Positions 10,101-17,677 of a stretch of 64,000 bases of DNA are shown piece after piece (position 1 is the stretch's first letter; each line of letters opens with the position of its first letter). The DNA lies in assembly GCF_018324205.1 (NCBI RefSeq), contig NZ_AP023356.1, positions 4,419,501-4,483,500 of the forward strand. Direction: 5' to 3'. Position numbers and translations under genes: made by a program. Under the pieces are notes generated by a model. That model ran no database searches and was not told where the DNA came from. It was given only the letters and a program-made list of their open reading frames with translations. Origin of the DNA: Actinoplanes ianthinogenes. GTDB taxonomy: Bacteria > Actinomycetota > Actinomycetes > Mycobacteriales > Micromonosporaceae.

Positions 10101-10392
10101 CGCGCCGCAGTGGAACGTGCCGGCGCCTGAACCGGCCAGGTCACAGCAGTGGGACGCCCCCGCTCCGGTGGCCGTTCCGACGCCGCCCCCGCCGCTGTCC
10201 AACGGTGGTGGCTTGACTCGCCGCGTGCCGGGCGCAACCCTGCCTCGCGACGAACCTCACCAGCCGATCCTTCCGCCGGCGCCGGTCCAGATGGACCCGG
10301 AGCAGGCCCGAGCACTGATGGATCAGTTCGAGTACGGCGTCGCACTCGCACTGAATGAAACTCAGCCACAACCCGAGGGACAACCGCGATGA
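7168..10392 (+). CDS. cvnA: Conservon sensor histidine kinase-like protein (NIT-HAMP-HATPase, CvnA type)
   Basis: 1074 residues starting at a GTG preceded by GGGCGGGAG. In order: membrane segment (about 8-30), extracytoplasmic nitrate/nitrite-sensing (NIT-like) region (50-300), second membrane segment (308-330), HAMP, the conservon-specific region with LDHMSSRLRRNASALVVLSG (about 450-470), and a HATPase domain with N-box ELLENATTFSPP (about 525). From about 640 onward the tail is Pro/Ala-rich and disordered, with seven WNTPAPAES-like repeats and two copies of an RRVPGxxLP motif followed by ARAxxDxFExGV-like helices. CvnA proteins work with the three small proteins encoded next, in a G-protein-like switch at the membrane. 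Confidence 0.9.
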   Translation: MLFAKFRILGKLALLVLVPLLGVLALTVPIIYNRVSAASTAQETSDTVRLATRLSTAILELQEERLLSVGYLLGLVERPDLVVQSAEASDKVAELLNDEELTLPAALRRSIVLATKLNATRQNVLNGLTQPIEVVQDFTNVVTPMIDGLALSTHADLTTSVGQQVFALERSMRSDDLISQASCYLATAVAVAKAPDAKTRAAAPLLLTQFSNTFSEIQSIITSSKPYFTDGQYKLYLSTQDAFQSRVGPEFTTALATNPTLALVNLRIKTLFPSLTSVMVLGGFVEKRVAKDVDVAVTGNRDSAIQQAVFVGGGALLLLIVVVTLSIFMSRAVARPLRRLTVSADRIARAAEAELERVADDEGEAQVRPIRLDPVDVEAQDEIGDLARAFDRVQTTAARLVERQVLGRRNVAQMFGHVGRRTQNLVGRQLSLIDGLERRETDSDRLRELYRLDHMSSRLRRNASALVVLSGGAGANEHMAPLPLSDVVRLALGEIEDYTRVEVDVPEEIVVVPAVLADLTLLLAELLENATTFSPPHTTVVVSAEELRGGARLAIIDHGLGLQPERLAEENARLTRRERLDLAPTEVLGLFVVGRLARRHGIEVTLTDTPDGGLTAWIDLSPQHLIARVESLAPAGMQAPPAVPAAAAMPQIPAQREPLISPVSGALRGNTAEVAIASTAVRTVPGSQQPFDPNVLNRATRTLESVPSWNAFGAEPAQPAVEDPYAGQPVYDAEPVYSPGIAYQEPAYQAPAPSPGYHSGIPVAGRVPGAMPELPAAGQSAWGNDPALPAAPGWNTPQPSETAWNVPDEPAWNAPAPAQSTNSWNTPAPAESNWNTPAPAESSWNTPAPAQNHWNTPQPAEPVWNTPAPAVEAPMASASNSGYSAPVPEPTAPEPVIAQQNGGNKPLRRRVPGSQLPMETGPKQHAAAPSQDDALAARAAFDAFEAGVSRAHETSTTIPAPDFAGGQWNMPASMPDLPAPQWNVPAPEPARSQQWDAPAPVAVPTPPPPLSNGGGLTRRVPGATLPRDEPHQPILPPAPVQMDPEQARALMDQFEYGVALALNETQPQPEGQPR

Positions 10393-10835
10393 CTTCCCCA
10401 TACCCCACCGCGCAAAGTCAGCTCAGCGCCGAAGCCAAAACCTTCAACTGGCTGCTTGACTCCTTCACGTCCGGTACAGCGGGCGTGATCGAAGCCATCG
10501 CCGTCTCCTCGGACGGTCTGCTGATGGCGATGTCCGCGATCAAGGACCGCCCCAACGCCGAGCGTCTCGCGGCCGTCGTGTCCGGGCTCACCAGCCTGTC
10601 CGGCGGCGCCGCGAGCTGGTACCGGCTGGGCGCCCTGAACCGGGTCATCATCGACATGGCCGACGGCTACCTGCTGGTCACCGCGATCAGCGCCGGCTCG
10701 GTGCTCGGCGTGATCGCCGACCGGAGCGCCAACCTGGGCACCCTGGCGTACGAGATGACGCTCTTCGCCACCCGGGCCGGCGGCGCCCTGAGCCCGCGCC
10801 TGATCGCCGAGCTGAAGAACGCCGTCCAGCAATGA
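10389..10835 (+). CDS. cvnB: Roadblock/LC7 domain protein (CvnB type)
   Basis: 148 residues with the Roadblock/LC7 fold pattern: AIAVSSDGLLMAMSA, a central helix AERLAAVVSGLTSLSGGAA, then strands YLLVTAISAGSVLGVIADR. In conservons this protein links the sensor to the GTPase, acting like a GTPase-regulating (MglB-like) partner. The ATG overlaps the stop of the kinase gene (ATGA), and its own stop overlaps the next start in the same way, showing translational coupling. Confidence 0.93.
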   Translation: MTSPYPTAQSQLSAEAKTFNWLLDSFTSGTAGVIEAIAVSSDGLLMAMSAIKDRPNAERLAAVVSGLTSLSGGAASWYRLGALNRVIIDMADGYLLVTAISAGSVLGVIADRSANLGTLAYEMTLFATRAGGALSPRLIAELKNAVQQ

Positions 10836-11299
10836 CGTACCCGGACCCCGTCGACGAACCGGTACCTCCGGCGCGCTCCGGAGTCCGGCCCTTCCTGCAA
10901 TCCGGTCCGAAGCACTCGGCCGGCGGCTACACCCCCACCGGGGAGCACCCGCCGGTCGAGCAAGGACAGACCAACACTCTGCGCCCGTTCGTCATCACGG
11001 CCGGACGCACCGATGGAGGCGACCCCGACATCGGTATGGAGACTCAGGTGACGGTGGTGCATGGCGCGCCGCCGTCCCGGCTCTCACCGGAAACCAGGGC
11101 GATCGTGTCTCTCCTCGAGGAGAGCCCGATTTCGGTAGCCGAGATCTCCGCACGACTGCGCCTGCACCTGGGCGTCTGCCAAATCCTCGTCGGCGACCTG
11201 CGCGCCGCGGGTCAGGTCGACATCCAGGGCATTGAAAACGACACCCCTGACCCCGAGACCATCATGCGAGTGATCCGTGGACTTCGATCCATCAGCTAA
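10832..11299 (+). CDS. cvnC: DUF742 winged-helix-like protein (CvnC type)
   Basis: 155 residues. The N-terminal part is Pro-rich with RPFVITAGRT, the typical DUF742 entry motif. The C-terminal half (ETRAIVSLLEESPISVAEISARLRLHLGVCQILVGDL) looks like a winged-helix fold. The ATG overlaps the cvnB stop (ATGA). In conservons this is the third component; its exact role is unsettled, and a DNA- or protein-binding adapter is the usual suggestion. Confidence 0.92.
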   Translation: MTYPDPVDEPVPPARSGVRPFLQSGPKHSAGGYTPTGEHPPVEQGQTNTLRPFVITAGRTDGGDPDIGMETQVTVVHGAPPSRLSPETRAIVSLLEESPISVAEISARLRLHLGVCQILVGDLRAAGQVDIQGIENDTPDPETIMRVIRGLRSIS

Positions 11300-11903
11300 C
11301 CGCGTCGTCGGTACCGCGCGCATACCGGGCGCTCCCGCGCCCAAGAAGGCGCCGGTTCCGGTCAAGATCATCGTGGCCGGCGGCTTCGGGGTGGGCAAGA
11401 CGACGACCGTCGGCGCCATCTCGGAGATCTCTCCGCTGACCACCGAGGCCGAGATGACCTCGGAGTCGATCGGCATCGACAACGTCGGTCAGGCCACCAC
11501 GAAGACCACCACGACGATCGCGATGGACTTCGGCGTGCTGACCATCGACCAGACGCTGAAGCTGTACATCTTCGGCACGCCGGGCCAGACCCGGTTCGCC
11601 TTCATGTGGGACGACCTGGTGAAGGGCGCCCTCGGCGCGCTGGTCGTGGTGGACACCAACCGCATCGACGACTGCTACCCCGCGGTCGACTACTTCGAGC
11701 GGGCGGGCCTGCCGTTCGTGGTCGGCGTGAACACCTTCAACGGCCAGATGGGCTACAGCCTCGACGAGGTGCGCTGGGCGCTCGCGGTCCGCGAGGACGT
11801 GCCGGTCATCTCCTACGACGCCCGGTTCCGTGCCTCCGTCCGGGACGCTCTGCTGGTCGTTCTCGACCAGGCGCTGGACAAGGCGATCCGGATGAAGGCC
11901 TGA
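11277..11903 (+). CDS. cvnD: Conservon small GTPase (CvnD type)
   Basis: 208-residue Ras-like/MglA-related GTPase. The P-loop GGFGVGKT lies at about residues 33-40. The switch region carries TTTTIAMDFGVLTID and FGTPGQTRFAFMWDDL, where DxxG is replaced by GTPGQ as in this family, and a VNTFNG sequence stands in place of NKxD. GTG at 11277 overlaps the DUF742 gene by 23 bp. With cvnA-cvnC it forms a membrane-associated signalling module; in Streptomyces, conservons influence development and secondary metabolism. Confidence 0.93.
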   Translation: MDFDPSANRVVGTARIPGAPAPKKAPVPVKIIVAGGFGVGKTTTVGAISEISPLTTEAEMTSESIGIDNVGQATTKTTTTIAMDFGVLTIDQTLKLYIFGTPGQTRFAFMWDDLVKGALGALVVVDTNRIDDCYPAVDYFERAGLPFVVGVNTFNGQMGYSLDEVRWALAVREDVPVISYDARFRASVRDALLVVLDQALDKAIRMKA

Positions 11904-11979
11904 TCCGTATGGCGTCGTAGGGTGTGCGGCGAGTCGCCCGGTTCACAAGCATTCCCAAACGTGCCCGTGGGAGGGCACA

Positions 11980-12732
11980 GTGGGGTACCGGGCGACCGTG
12001 CGAACGAAGAGGACGGTGACCGTGCGAGGCGGATTGGACGACGCGCTCGACAAGCTTGCTCGTCGTGACGAGCTCCGGCGGCGCGCCACCGGGGAGAGTT
12101 CGCCGGCGACGCCGCCGGCCGTGACCGAGTTGGTCGAGGCGATCGCCGCGGTGGTCGCCCGGCATCCGAGCCTGGCCGTCACCGTGGGGGTCGAGGGCGT
12201 CGGCGACCCGGTGTTGTTCCAGTTCGCCTTCGCCGGCGGCACCGTGCAGGTCCGGGCCGACCGCTCGGTGGCCGATCAGCCCGTGCCCCATCCCGGGCGG
12301 ATGCACGCCGACTTCGAGATCAACGTCGAGGATCCGGAGCCACCACCCCGCGGCAGCCACGACGACCAGGATCGATTCGGCCCCACCGACTACCAGGACT
12401 ACGCCGAGCCGCCCACCGCCGAGCGGCCGTTCGTGACACCGCAGTCCGCGCCGCCGTTCGCGGCGCCGCAGTCCGCCCCGCCGGCCGCTTATGCGCCGCC
12501 GCCGGTCCCGCAGTCCGCGCCGCCGGCCGCCTACACGCCGCCACCGGTTCCCCCGCCCGTGGCGCACGCCGAGCAGGCCGCCTTCCAGGAGCCGGCCCCG
12601 CAGAACCCGCTTCCGTTCCAGGAGCCGGTCCCGTTCCAGACCGGCACGCCGGAGGAGATCGAGATGGCGGCCCGCCGCCTCGCCGCGATGCTGCGGGACA
12701 ACCCCACCCTGCTGGACGACACCCAGGCATAG
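11980..12732 (+). CDS. Hypothetical protein with Pro-rich tail, downstream of the conservon
   Basis: 250 residues from the GTG at 11980, which has GGGAGG 5 nt upstream. A GTG at 12022 (236 residues, VRGGLDDALDKLARRD) with AGAGGA upstream is an alternative start. Residues 15-110 form a compact part (AVTELVEAIAAVVARHPSLAVTVGVEG...VLFQFAFAGGTVQVRAD). The rest is a low-complexity region of Ala-Pro-Pro repeats (SAPPAAYAPPPVPQ) ending in a helix EEIEMAARRLAAMLRDN. I do not recognise the family. The 76-bp gap and same strand suggest it belongs to the conservon operon, and the Pro-rich tail recalls the tail of CvnA. Confidence 0.75.
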   Translation: MGYRATVRTKRTVTVRGGLDDALDKLARRDELRRRATGESSPATPPAVTELVEAIAAVVARHPSLAVTVGVEGVGDPVLFQFAFAGGTVQVRADRSVADQPVPHPGRMHADFEINVEDPEPPPRGSHDDQDRFGPTDYQDYAEPPTAERPFVTPQSAPPFAAPQSAPPAAYAPPPVPQSAPPAAYTPPPVPPPVAHAEQAAFQEPAPQNPLPFQEPVPFQTGTPEEIEMAARRLAAMLRDNPTLLDDTQA

Positions 12733-12747
12733 CTGTCCGGGCACGGA

Positions 12748-12775
12748 GGCGGTCGCTTACGGCGGCCGCCTTTTT
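12748..12775 (+). terminator. Rho-independent terminator closing the conservon cluster
   Basis: A 9-bp stem GGCGGTCGC (12748-12756) pairs with GCGGCCGCC (12762-12770), one T-G pair, loop TTACG, followed by TTTTT. Confidence 0.85.
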
Positions 12776-13072
12776 CGTACGCCGAGAGCACGTTCCGTAA
12801 TCACCCGAATGCGGTGAGTCAACTACTCTCCGCATTCACGCGGTCGCCCCGCGAATTCACTTCCGACCCACCCGAATCGGGCAAAGCGCGCCCGGTTTCG
12901 CCAGCCCCGGCCCGTCTGAGATGTCTGGCATGGTCCTTTCGGGCGGTCTGCACCCCCACCCGTACCGCACTCCTTGGATGACGCTGAGTAGCGCCGTAAT
13001 GTCCTATTACGTCCAAGAGCGCGGCGCACTCCGCCCTTGGAATCTCACGAAACGTGACAGGACGGGGATGCG
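12776..13072. other. Intergenic region before the polysaccharide operon
   Basis: No gene seen. It begins with a 25-nt segment resembling one arm of the hairpin at 20662-20718 (TTTCGTACGCCGAGAGCACG). Closer to the glycosyltransferase gene are two small perfect dyads: CGTAAT-5-ATTACG (12995-13011) and TCACG-AAA-CGTGA (13045-13057). They may be operators for the operon that starts at 13073, but no regulator can be assigned. Confidence 0.4.
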
Positions 13073-14404
13073 ATGTCGGCGTCTGACGGCTGGCTTCTCG
13101 CGGTGACCGGCTATGCGATCCTGCTGGCCTGGCCGCTCTCCACCGTGATCCTGGTCTGGTTCGCGGTCCGCTACGTCGGCACGCACCGCGCCCGGGTCGT
13201 CAACAAGACCCTGGCCAGCGGTGACGGCAAGCCGGAGCACTTCTGGATCATCGTGCCGGCGCTCAACGAGGAGGCCGTGGTCGCCAACACGGTGCGGGCG
13301 GCTCTCGGCCTGCGCGGCGCCGCCGGAACGCTGGCCCGGGTGCTGGTCGTCGACGACGGCTCGGACGACCGGACGCCCGAGGTTCTGGCCGGAATCGATC
13401 ACCCGCGCCTGCACGTGATGCGGCGCGAGCTGCCCGAGGCCCGCCAGGGCAAGGGCGAGGCGCTGAACGCCGCCTACCGCTTCATCGCCCGGCTCTGCGC
13501 GCAGGAGGGCATCCCGGCCAACCGGGTGGTGCTCGGCATCATCGACGGCGACGGCCAGGGCAGCGAGAACATCCTGGTCGAGGTCGGCCGGCTGATGGGC
13601 GACACCAGGGTCGGCGCGGTGCAGGTGCAGGTCCGGATCCGCAACCGCACCAAGCTGCTCGGCGCGGTGCAGGACCTGGAGTTCGGCGCGATCGTGGACG
13701 CCTGCCAGAACATGCGCGACGCGCTGGACACCGTCGGCCTCGGCGGCAACGGCCAGTTCAGCCGGCTCTCCACGCTGATCGCGCTGGGCGACGCCCCGTG
13801 GTCGAGCTGCCTGGTCGAGGACATGGAGCTGGGCCTGCGGATGCACCTTTCGGGCGTCTCGATCCGCTACACCTCGCGCTCCTCGGTCACCCAGCAGGCC
13901 GTGGTGGACATCAAGCGGCTCACCCGGCAGCGCACCCGCTGGGCGCAGGGCAACCTCCAGTGCGCCCGCTACCTCGGCTCGCTCTTCTCGTCCGGCAACA
14001 TCACCCGCACCTCGCTGGTCGAGATCCTGCACTACCTGATCTCGCCGTGGGTCAACGCGATCGTCGCCGTCCTGCTCTCGCTCAGCATGATCGTGGGTGC
14101 GCTGGGCCTCATGATCGGTCATCCGCTGCCGATTCTGCCCACCTGGGTCGCCCTCGGTCTGAGCCTCGGCATCTGGCTGGTCGTGACCACGTTCCCGGGT
14201 CTGATCTGGGTGCTCGTGCACCGGACCAAGCGCGGGGACGAGTCCATGTCTCGCATGCTGGTCGCCGCGCTGGCGTACCCCGCCTTTCTGCTCCTCGGTC
14301 TGGTCGCCACCTATCGGGCGCTGGGCCGGCAGCTGACCGGCAAGCAGGCCTGGGCCAAGACCGAGCGTCTCGTCGAGGAGCCGCTGGTCCTGCAGACCGC
14401 CTGA
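13073..14404 (+). CDS. Membrane glycosyltransferase family 2 (processive type)
   Basis: 443 residues. An N-terminal membrane segment (about 8-30) is followed by a GT-A domain with the series VPALNEE, VVDDGSDDRTPE, a DGDGQG acidic motif, and VEDMELGLR. The QRTRW motif (QxxRW, near residue 282) marks the processive cellulose/hyaluronan synthase-like class. Three or four membrane segments follow (about 320-420). It probably polymerises and exports a polysaccharide from a UDP-sugar at the membrane. The next two genes encode a UDP-GlcNAc 2-epimerase and a DUF2334 protein, so the polymer may contain N-acetylhexosamine; that is inference. Confidence 0.88.
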   Translation: MSASDGWLLAVTGYAILLAWPLSTVILVWFAVRYVGTHRARVVNKTLASGDGKPEHFWIIVPALNEEAVVANTVRAALGLRGAAGTLARVLVVDDGSDDRTPEVLAGIDHPRLHVMRRELPEARQGKGEALNAAYRFIARLCAQEGIPANRVVLGIIDGDGQGSENILVEVGRLMGDTRVGAVQVQVRIRNRTKLLGAVQDLEFGAIVDACQNMRDALDTVGLGGNGQFSRLSTLIALGDAPWSSCLVEDMELGLRMHLSGVSIRYTSRSSVTQQAVVDIKRLTRQRTRWAQGNLQCARYLGSLFSSGNITRTSLVEILHYLISPWVNAIVAVLLSLSMIVGALGLMIGHPLPILPTWVALGLSLGIWLVVTTFPGLIWVLVHRTKRGDESMSRMLVAALAYPAFLLLGLVATYRALGRQLTGKQAWAKTERLVEEPLVLQTA

Positions 14405-14443
14405 TCCCCCCACCATCCCCCCGTTGTGAAGGAAGGCTCCCCC

Positions 14444-15625
14444 TTGTCCCTTCGCGAAGTTCACCTGATCGGCGGCACCCGGCCGGAGGCCGTCAAGCTC
14501 GCCCCCGTCGCTCTCGCCTTCCGCGAGGCCGGCCTGCTCACGCCGATCCTGCTGGCCAGCGGTCAGCACCCGACGATGGTCACCCAGGCCCTCGCCGCGT
14601 TCGACCTTGCGCCGGACATCACCCTCACCGTCGAGCGCGCCTCCGGCACCCAGGCCGAGCTGCTCACCGCGATGATCCAGCAGCTCGACGAGCTGTGGTC
14701 GGTACGCACCCCGGCCGCCGTGATCGTGCAGGGCGACACCACCACCAGCCTGGCCGGCGCGCTGGCCGCGTTCTGGCGGCGGATCCCGGTCGTGCACCTG
14801 GAGGCCGGCCTGCGCTCCGGTGACCTGGAGTCGCCGTTCCCCGAGGAGGGCAACCGGCGACTGGTCGCCCAGGTCGCGGCGCTGCACCTGGCGCCGACGC
14901 CACTGGCCGCGATGAACCTGCTGGACGAGAAGATCCCGGCGGGCGACGTGCTGGTCACCGGCAACACGGTGGTGGACGCGACGCTGGCGGTGGCCGCGCG
15001 CAAGCTGCCGTACGAAAATCCGGCCGTCGCCGCCGCGCGCGCCGCGGCCACCGGTCGCCTCGTGCTGGTCACCGCGCACCGCCGGGAGTCCTGGGGCGAG
15101 CCGCTGGACCGGATCCTGAGCGCGGTCAAGGAGCTGATCGCCCGGTACCCGGACATCGACGTGGTGCTGCCCAGCCACCCCAACCCGGCGGTCCGCGCCC
15201 AGGTGGACGCGGCGCTGGCCGGGGTCGAGCGGGTGACCGTCACCGACCCGCTGCCCTACCCGGACCTGGCCCGGCTGCTCTCCGAGGCCTACCTGGTGCT
15301 CACCGACTCGGGCGGGATCCAGGAGGAGGCGCCGTCGTTCGGCGTGCCGGCCCTGGTGCTGCGCGACGTCACCGAGCGCGTCGAGTCGCTGCACGCCGGC
15401 TGCGCCAAGCTGGTCGGCTCCGACCCCGGCATGATCGTCACGGAGGCGGCCGCGCTGCTGGACAGCCGGGTCCGCCGGGACGCGATGACCGCGGGCGGCA
15501 ACCCCTATGGCGACGGCCACGCCGCCGAGCGCACCGCCCAGGCGACCGCCGCCCTGCTCGGCCTCGCCACCGCACCCGAAGCCATGCCCGTCCTCCAGCC
15601 CGCCGAGATCGGAGCCGTCGCCTGA
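14444..15625 (+). CDS. wecB: UDP-N-acetylglucosamine 2-epimerase (non-hydrolysing)
   Basis: 393 residues. Interconverts UDP-GlcNAc and UDP-ManNAc for cell-surface polysaccharide synthesis. Family motifs are clear: GGTRPEAVKLAP at the N-terminus, VQGDTTTSLAGA, HLEAGLRSGDLESPFPEEGNR-type block, VTAHRRESWGEPL, and LTDSGGIQEEAPSFGVPALVLRDVTER near the C-terminus. The start chosen is TTG 14444, with AAGGAAGG 7 nt upstream; the GTG at 14426 lies before that site and has none of its own. The stop overlaps the ATG of the next gene. Confidence 0.92.
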   Translation: MSLREVHLIGGTRPEAVKLAPVALAFREAGLLTPILLASGQHPTMVTQALAAFDLAPDITLTVERASGTQAELLTAMIQQLDELWSVRTPAAVIVQGDTTTSLAGALAAFWRRIPVVHLEAGLRSGDLESPFPEEGNRRLVAQVAALHLAPTPLAAMNLLDEKIPAGDVLVTGNTVVDATLAVAARKLPYENPAVAAARAAATGRLVLVTAHRRESWGEPLDRILSAVKELIARYPDIDVVLPSHPNPAVRAQVDAALAGVERVTVTDPLPYPDLARLLSEAYLVLTDSGGIQEEAPSFGVPALVLRDVTERVESLHAGCAKLVGSDPGMIVTEAAALLDSRVRRDAMTAGGNPYGDGHAAERTAQATAALLGLATAPEAMPVLQPAEIGAVA

Positions 15626-17253
15626 TGAGCACCTCGAAGGTCACCCGACGCACCCTGCTGGCCGGCGGTGGCGCGGCCGCCGTGGCCGCCGCGGTCGGCC
15701 TCAGCACCGTGGAGGCCGACGCCGCCGCCACCCTGCCGGTCACCAGCACGCTGACCTCCCGCACCGGCAAGGCCGCACCCGGCGCCGGCTCGGCCAAGAC
15801 CCTGATCCTGTACGACACCACCGGCGACTACGGCTGGCTCGGCGAGGTCTACGCCACCCAGACCGCGAACCTGGCCTCGCACTTCGGCAGCTGGGCGGCG
15901 GCGCCGGTGGCCAAGTACAAGGCCGGTGACCTGTCCGCGTACACCGCGGTGATCTACCTCGGCTCGACCTACGACGAGCCGCTGCCGGACGCCTTCCTGA
16001 CCGACGTGCTGGCCACCACCAAGCCGGTGACCTGGGTTTACGACAACATCTGGCAGCTCGCCGCAAAGGCCGGGTTCGCCGACAGGTACGGCTTCACCAG
16101 CGGCACCTTCGACACCGCCGACGTGCTCGAGGTGCGGTACAAGGGCAAGAAGCTGACCCGGAGCACGGACAACAAGGCCGGGATCATGAACCTGCCGATC
16201 AGCGACACCGCCAAGGTCAGCACGCTGGCCACCGCGGTCCGCGCGGACGGCACCACGTACCCGTGGGCGGTGAAGTCCGGCAACCTCACCTATGTCGGCG
16301 AGATCCCGTTCTCCTACGTCACCCACGACGACCGCTACCTGATCTTCGCCGACCTGATGTTCGACGCCGTCGGCAGCACCGCGCCCGAGCGGCACCGGGC
16401 GCTGATCCGGATCGAGGACGTCGGGCCGGACGCCGACCCGGAACAGCTCAGGGCGGTCGCCGACTTCCTGGCCGCGGAGAAGGTGCCGTTCAGCGTCGCG
16501 GTCTACCCGCGATTCCGGGACCCCAAGGGCGTGCAGAACAACGGCAAGGCACAGGACTACACCCTGGCGTCCAAGCCGAAGGTGGTCGCCGCGCTGAAGT
16601 ACATGCAGTCCAAGGGCGGCACGCTGCTCATGCACGGGTACACCCACCAGTACGGCTCGGTGGCGAACCCGTACGACGGGGTCAGCGCGAACGACTTCGA
16701 GTTCTACATGGCGCACGTCGACGCGCACGACAGCGTGATCTATGACGGTCCGGTCGCCGAGGACTCCGCGGCGTGGGCCACCGCGCGGATGGTCTCCTCC
16801 GGTGCGATCTTCGTGGCCACCGGCCTGGGCGCCCCGAAGATCTTCGAGTTCCCGCACTACGCGGCGAGCCCGGCCGACTACCAGGCGGTGCACGCCCTGT
16901 TCGGCAAGCGCTACGACCGGGGCCTGTACTTCCCCGGCGTGCTCACCGGCGGCAAGTACGACTACACCCGCCAGTTCGGCCAGTTCTTCCCGTACACGGT
17001 CCGCGACGTGTACGGCTCGGTGGTCGTCCCGGAGAACGTCGGCAACGTGGAGACCGAGGCGTTCAACAACCACCCGGTCCGGCTGCCGGCCGACATCGTC
17101 GCGTCGGCCGACCGCAACCTGGTGGTCCGCGACGGCGTGGCGAGCTGCTTCTACCACGCCTATCTGGGCACCGATCACCTCAAGGACCTGATCGGCGGGA
17201 TCAAGAACCTCGGCTACTCGTTCGTGAGCGCCGAGACGATGCTCAACGGCTGA
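15625..17253 (+). CDS. Tat-exported DUF2334 protein (polysaccharide deacetylase-like)
   Basis: 542 residues. A twin-arginine signal (VTRRTLLAGGGAAAVAAAV) is followed by an alanine-rich cleavage region, so it is exported folded. The central and C-terminal part matches DUF2334, a divergent NodB/carbohydrate-esterase-4 fold: RALIRIEDVGPDADPE (metal-binding Asp region), then LLMHGYTHQYG. It starts at the ATG overlapping the epimerase stop (ATGA), so the three genes form one operon. A likely role is trimming or deacetylating the polymer outside the membrane. Confidence 0.85.
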   Translation: MSTSKVTRRTLLAGGGAAAVAAAVGLSTVEADAAATLPVTSTLTSRTGKAAPGAGSAKTLILYDTTGDYGWLGEVYATQTANLASHFGSWAAAPVAKYKAGDLSAYTAVIYLGSTYDEPLPDAFLTDVLATTKPVTWVYDNIWQLAAKAGFADRYGFTSGTFDTADVLEVRYKGKKLTRSTDNKAGIMNLPISDTAKVSTLATAVRADGTTYPWAVKSGNLTYVGEIPFSYVTHDDRYLIFADLMFDAVGSTAPERHRALIRIEDVGPDADPEQLRAVADFLAAEKVPFSVAVYPRFRDPKGVQNNGKAQDYTLASKPKVVAALKYMQSKGGTLLMHGYTHQYGSVANPYDGVSANDFEFYMAHVDAHDSVIYDGPVAEDSAAWATARMVSSGAIFVATGLGAPKIFEFPHYAASPADYQAVHALFGKRYDRGLYFPGVLTGGKYDYTRQFGQFFPYTVRDVYGSVVVPENVGNVETEAFNNHPVRLPADIVASADRNLVVRDGVASCFYHAYLGTDHLKDLIGGIKNLGYSFVSAETMLNG

Positions 17254-17268
17254 TCGACGGGTACGGGA

Positions 17269-17300
17269 AAGGCCGCCGTCCGGGCTCGGGCGGCGGCCTT
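17269..17300 (+). terminator. Terminator hairpin after the polysaccharide operon
   Basis: Perfect 10-bp stem AAGGCCGCCG (17269-17278) and CGGCGGCCTT (17291-17300) with a 12-nt loop, 16 bp after the stop codon. There is no long T-run, as is common in GC-rich actinomycetes. Confidence 0.75.
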
Positions 17301-17326
17301 CGTCGTACCATCACGAGGGAGACGAG

Positions 17327-17677
17327 ATGGACGTAGTGGACTTCTGGGTCAAGTCATGGACCGCGGACGACCTGGCCGCGGCCCGCAAGGTGCTGACCCC
17401 GGACGTCGAGACCGAGTGGAATCTGGACGCCCCGGTCGACGACGAGGAGCTGCTCCAGGTGCTGCACCGGATCGCCGCGTTCGCCGACCGGGTCGAGGTG
17501 GCCGGGCGTACCGACGCGCTGGACGGCGCCGCGATCGTCTACGACCTGGTCGCGCCGTTCGGCACCGCCCGGCTGGTCGAGTTCCTCGCGGTGGAGAACG
17601 ACACGATCACCGAGGTCCGGCACGTCTACGACACCACCGCGATCGACCGCTACTTCCCCGGCCTTTACGCCAACTGA
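17327..17677 (+). CDS. SnoaL-like / NTF2-fold small protein
   Basis: 116 residues with the SnoaL-like polyketide-cyclase/NTF2 pattern: VDFWVKSWTADDLAAARKVLTPDVETEWNLD at the start, and VEFLAVENDTITEVRHVYDTTAIDRYFPG at the end. The ATG follows GAGGGAGACGAG. No catalytic residues can be assigned, and many members only bind small molecules. Its last 13 bp overlap the 3' end of the convergent dienelactone hydrolase gene. Confidence 0.75.
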   Translation: MDVVDFWVKSWTADDLAAARKVLTPDVETEWNLDAPVDDEELLQVLHRIAAFADRVEVAGRTDALDGAAIVYDLVAPFGTARLVEFLAVENDTITEVRHVYDTTAIDRYFPGLYAN

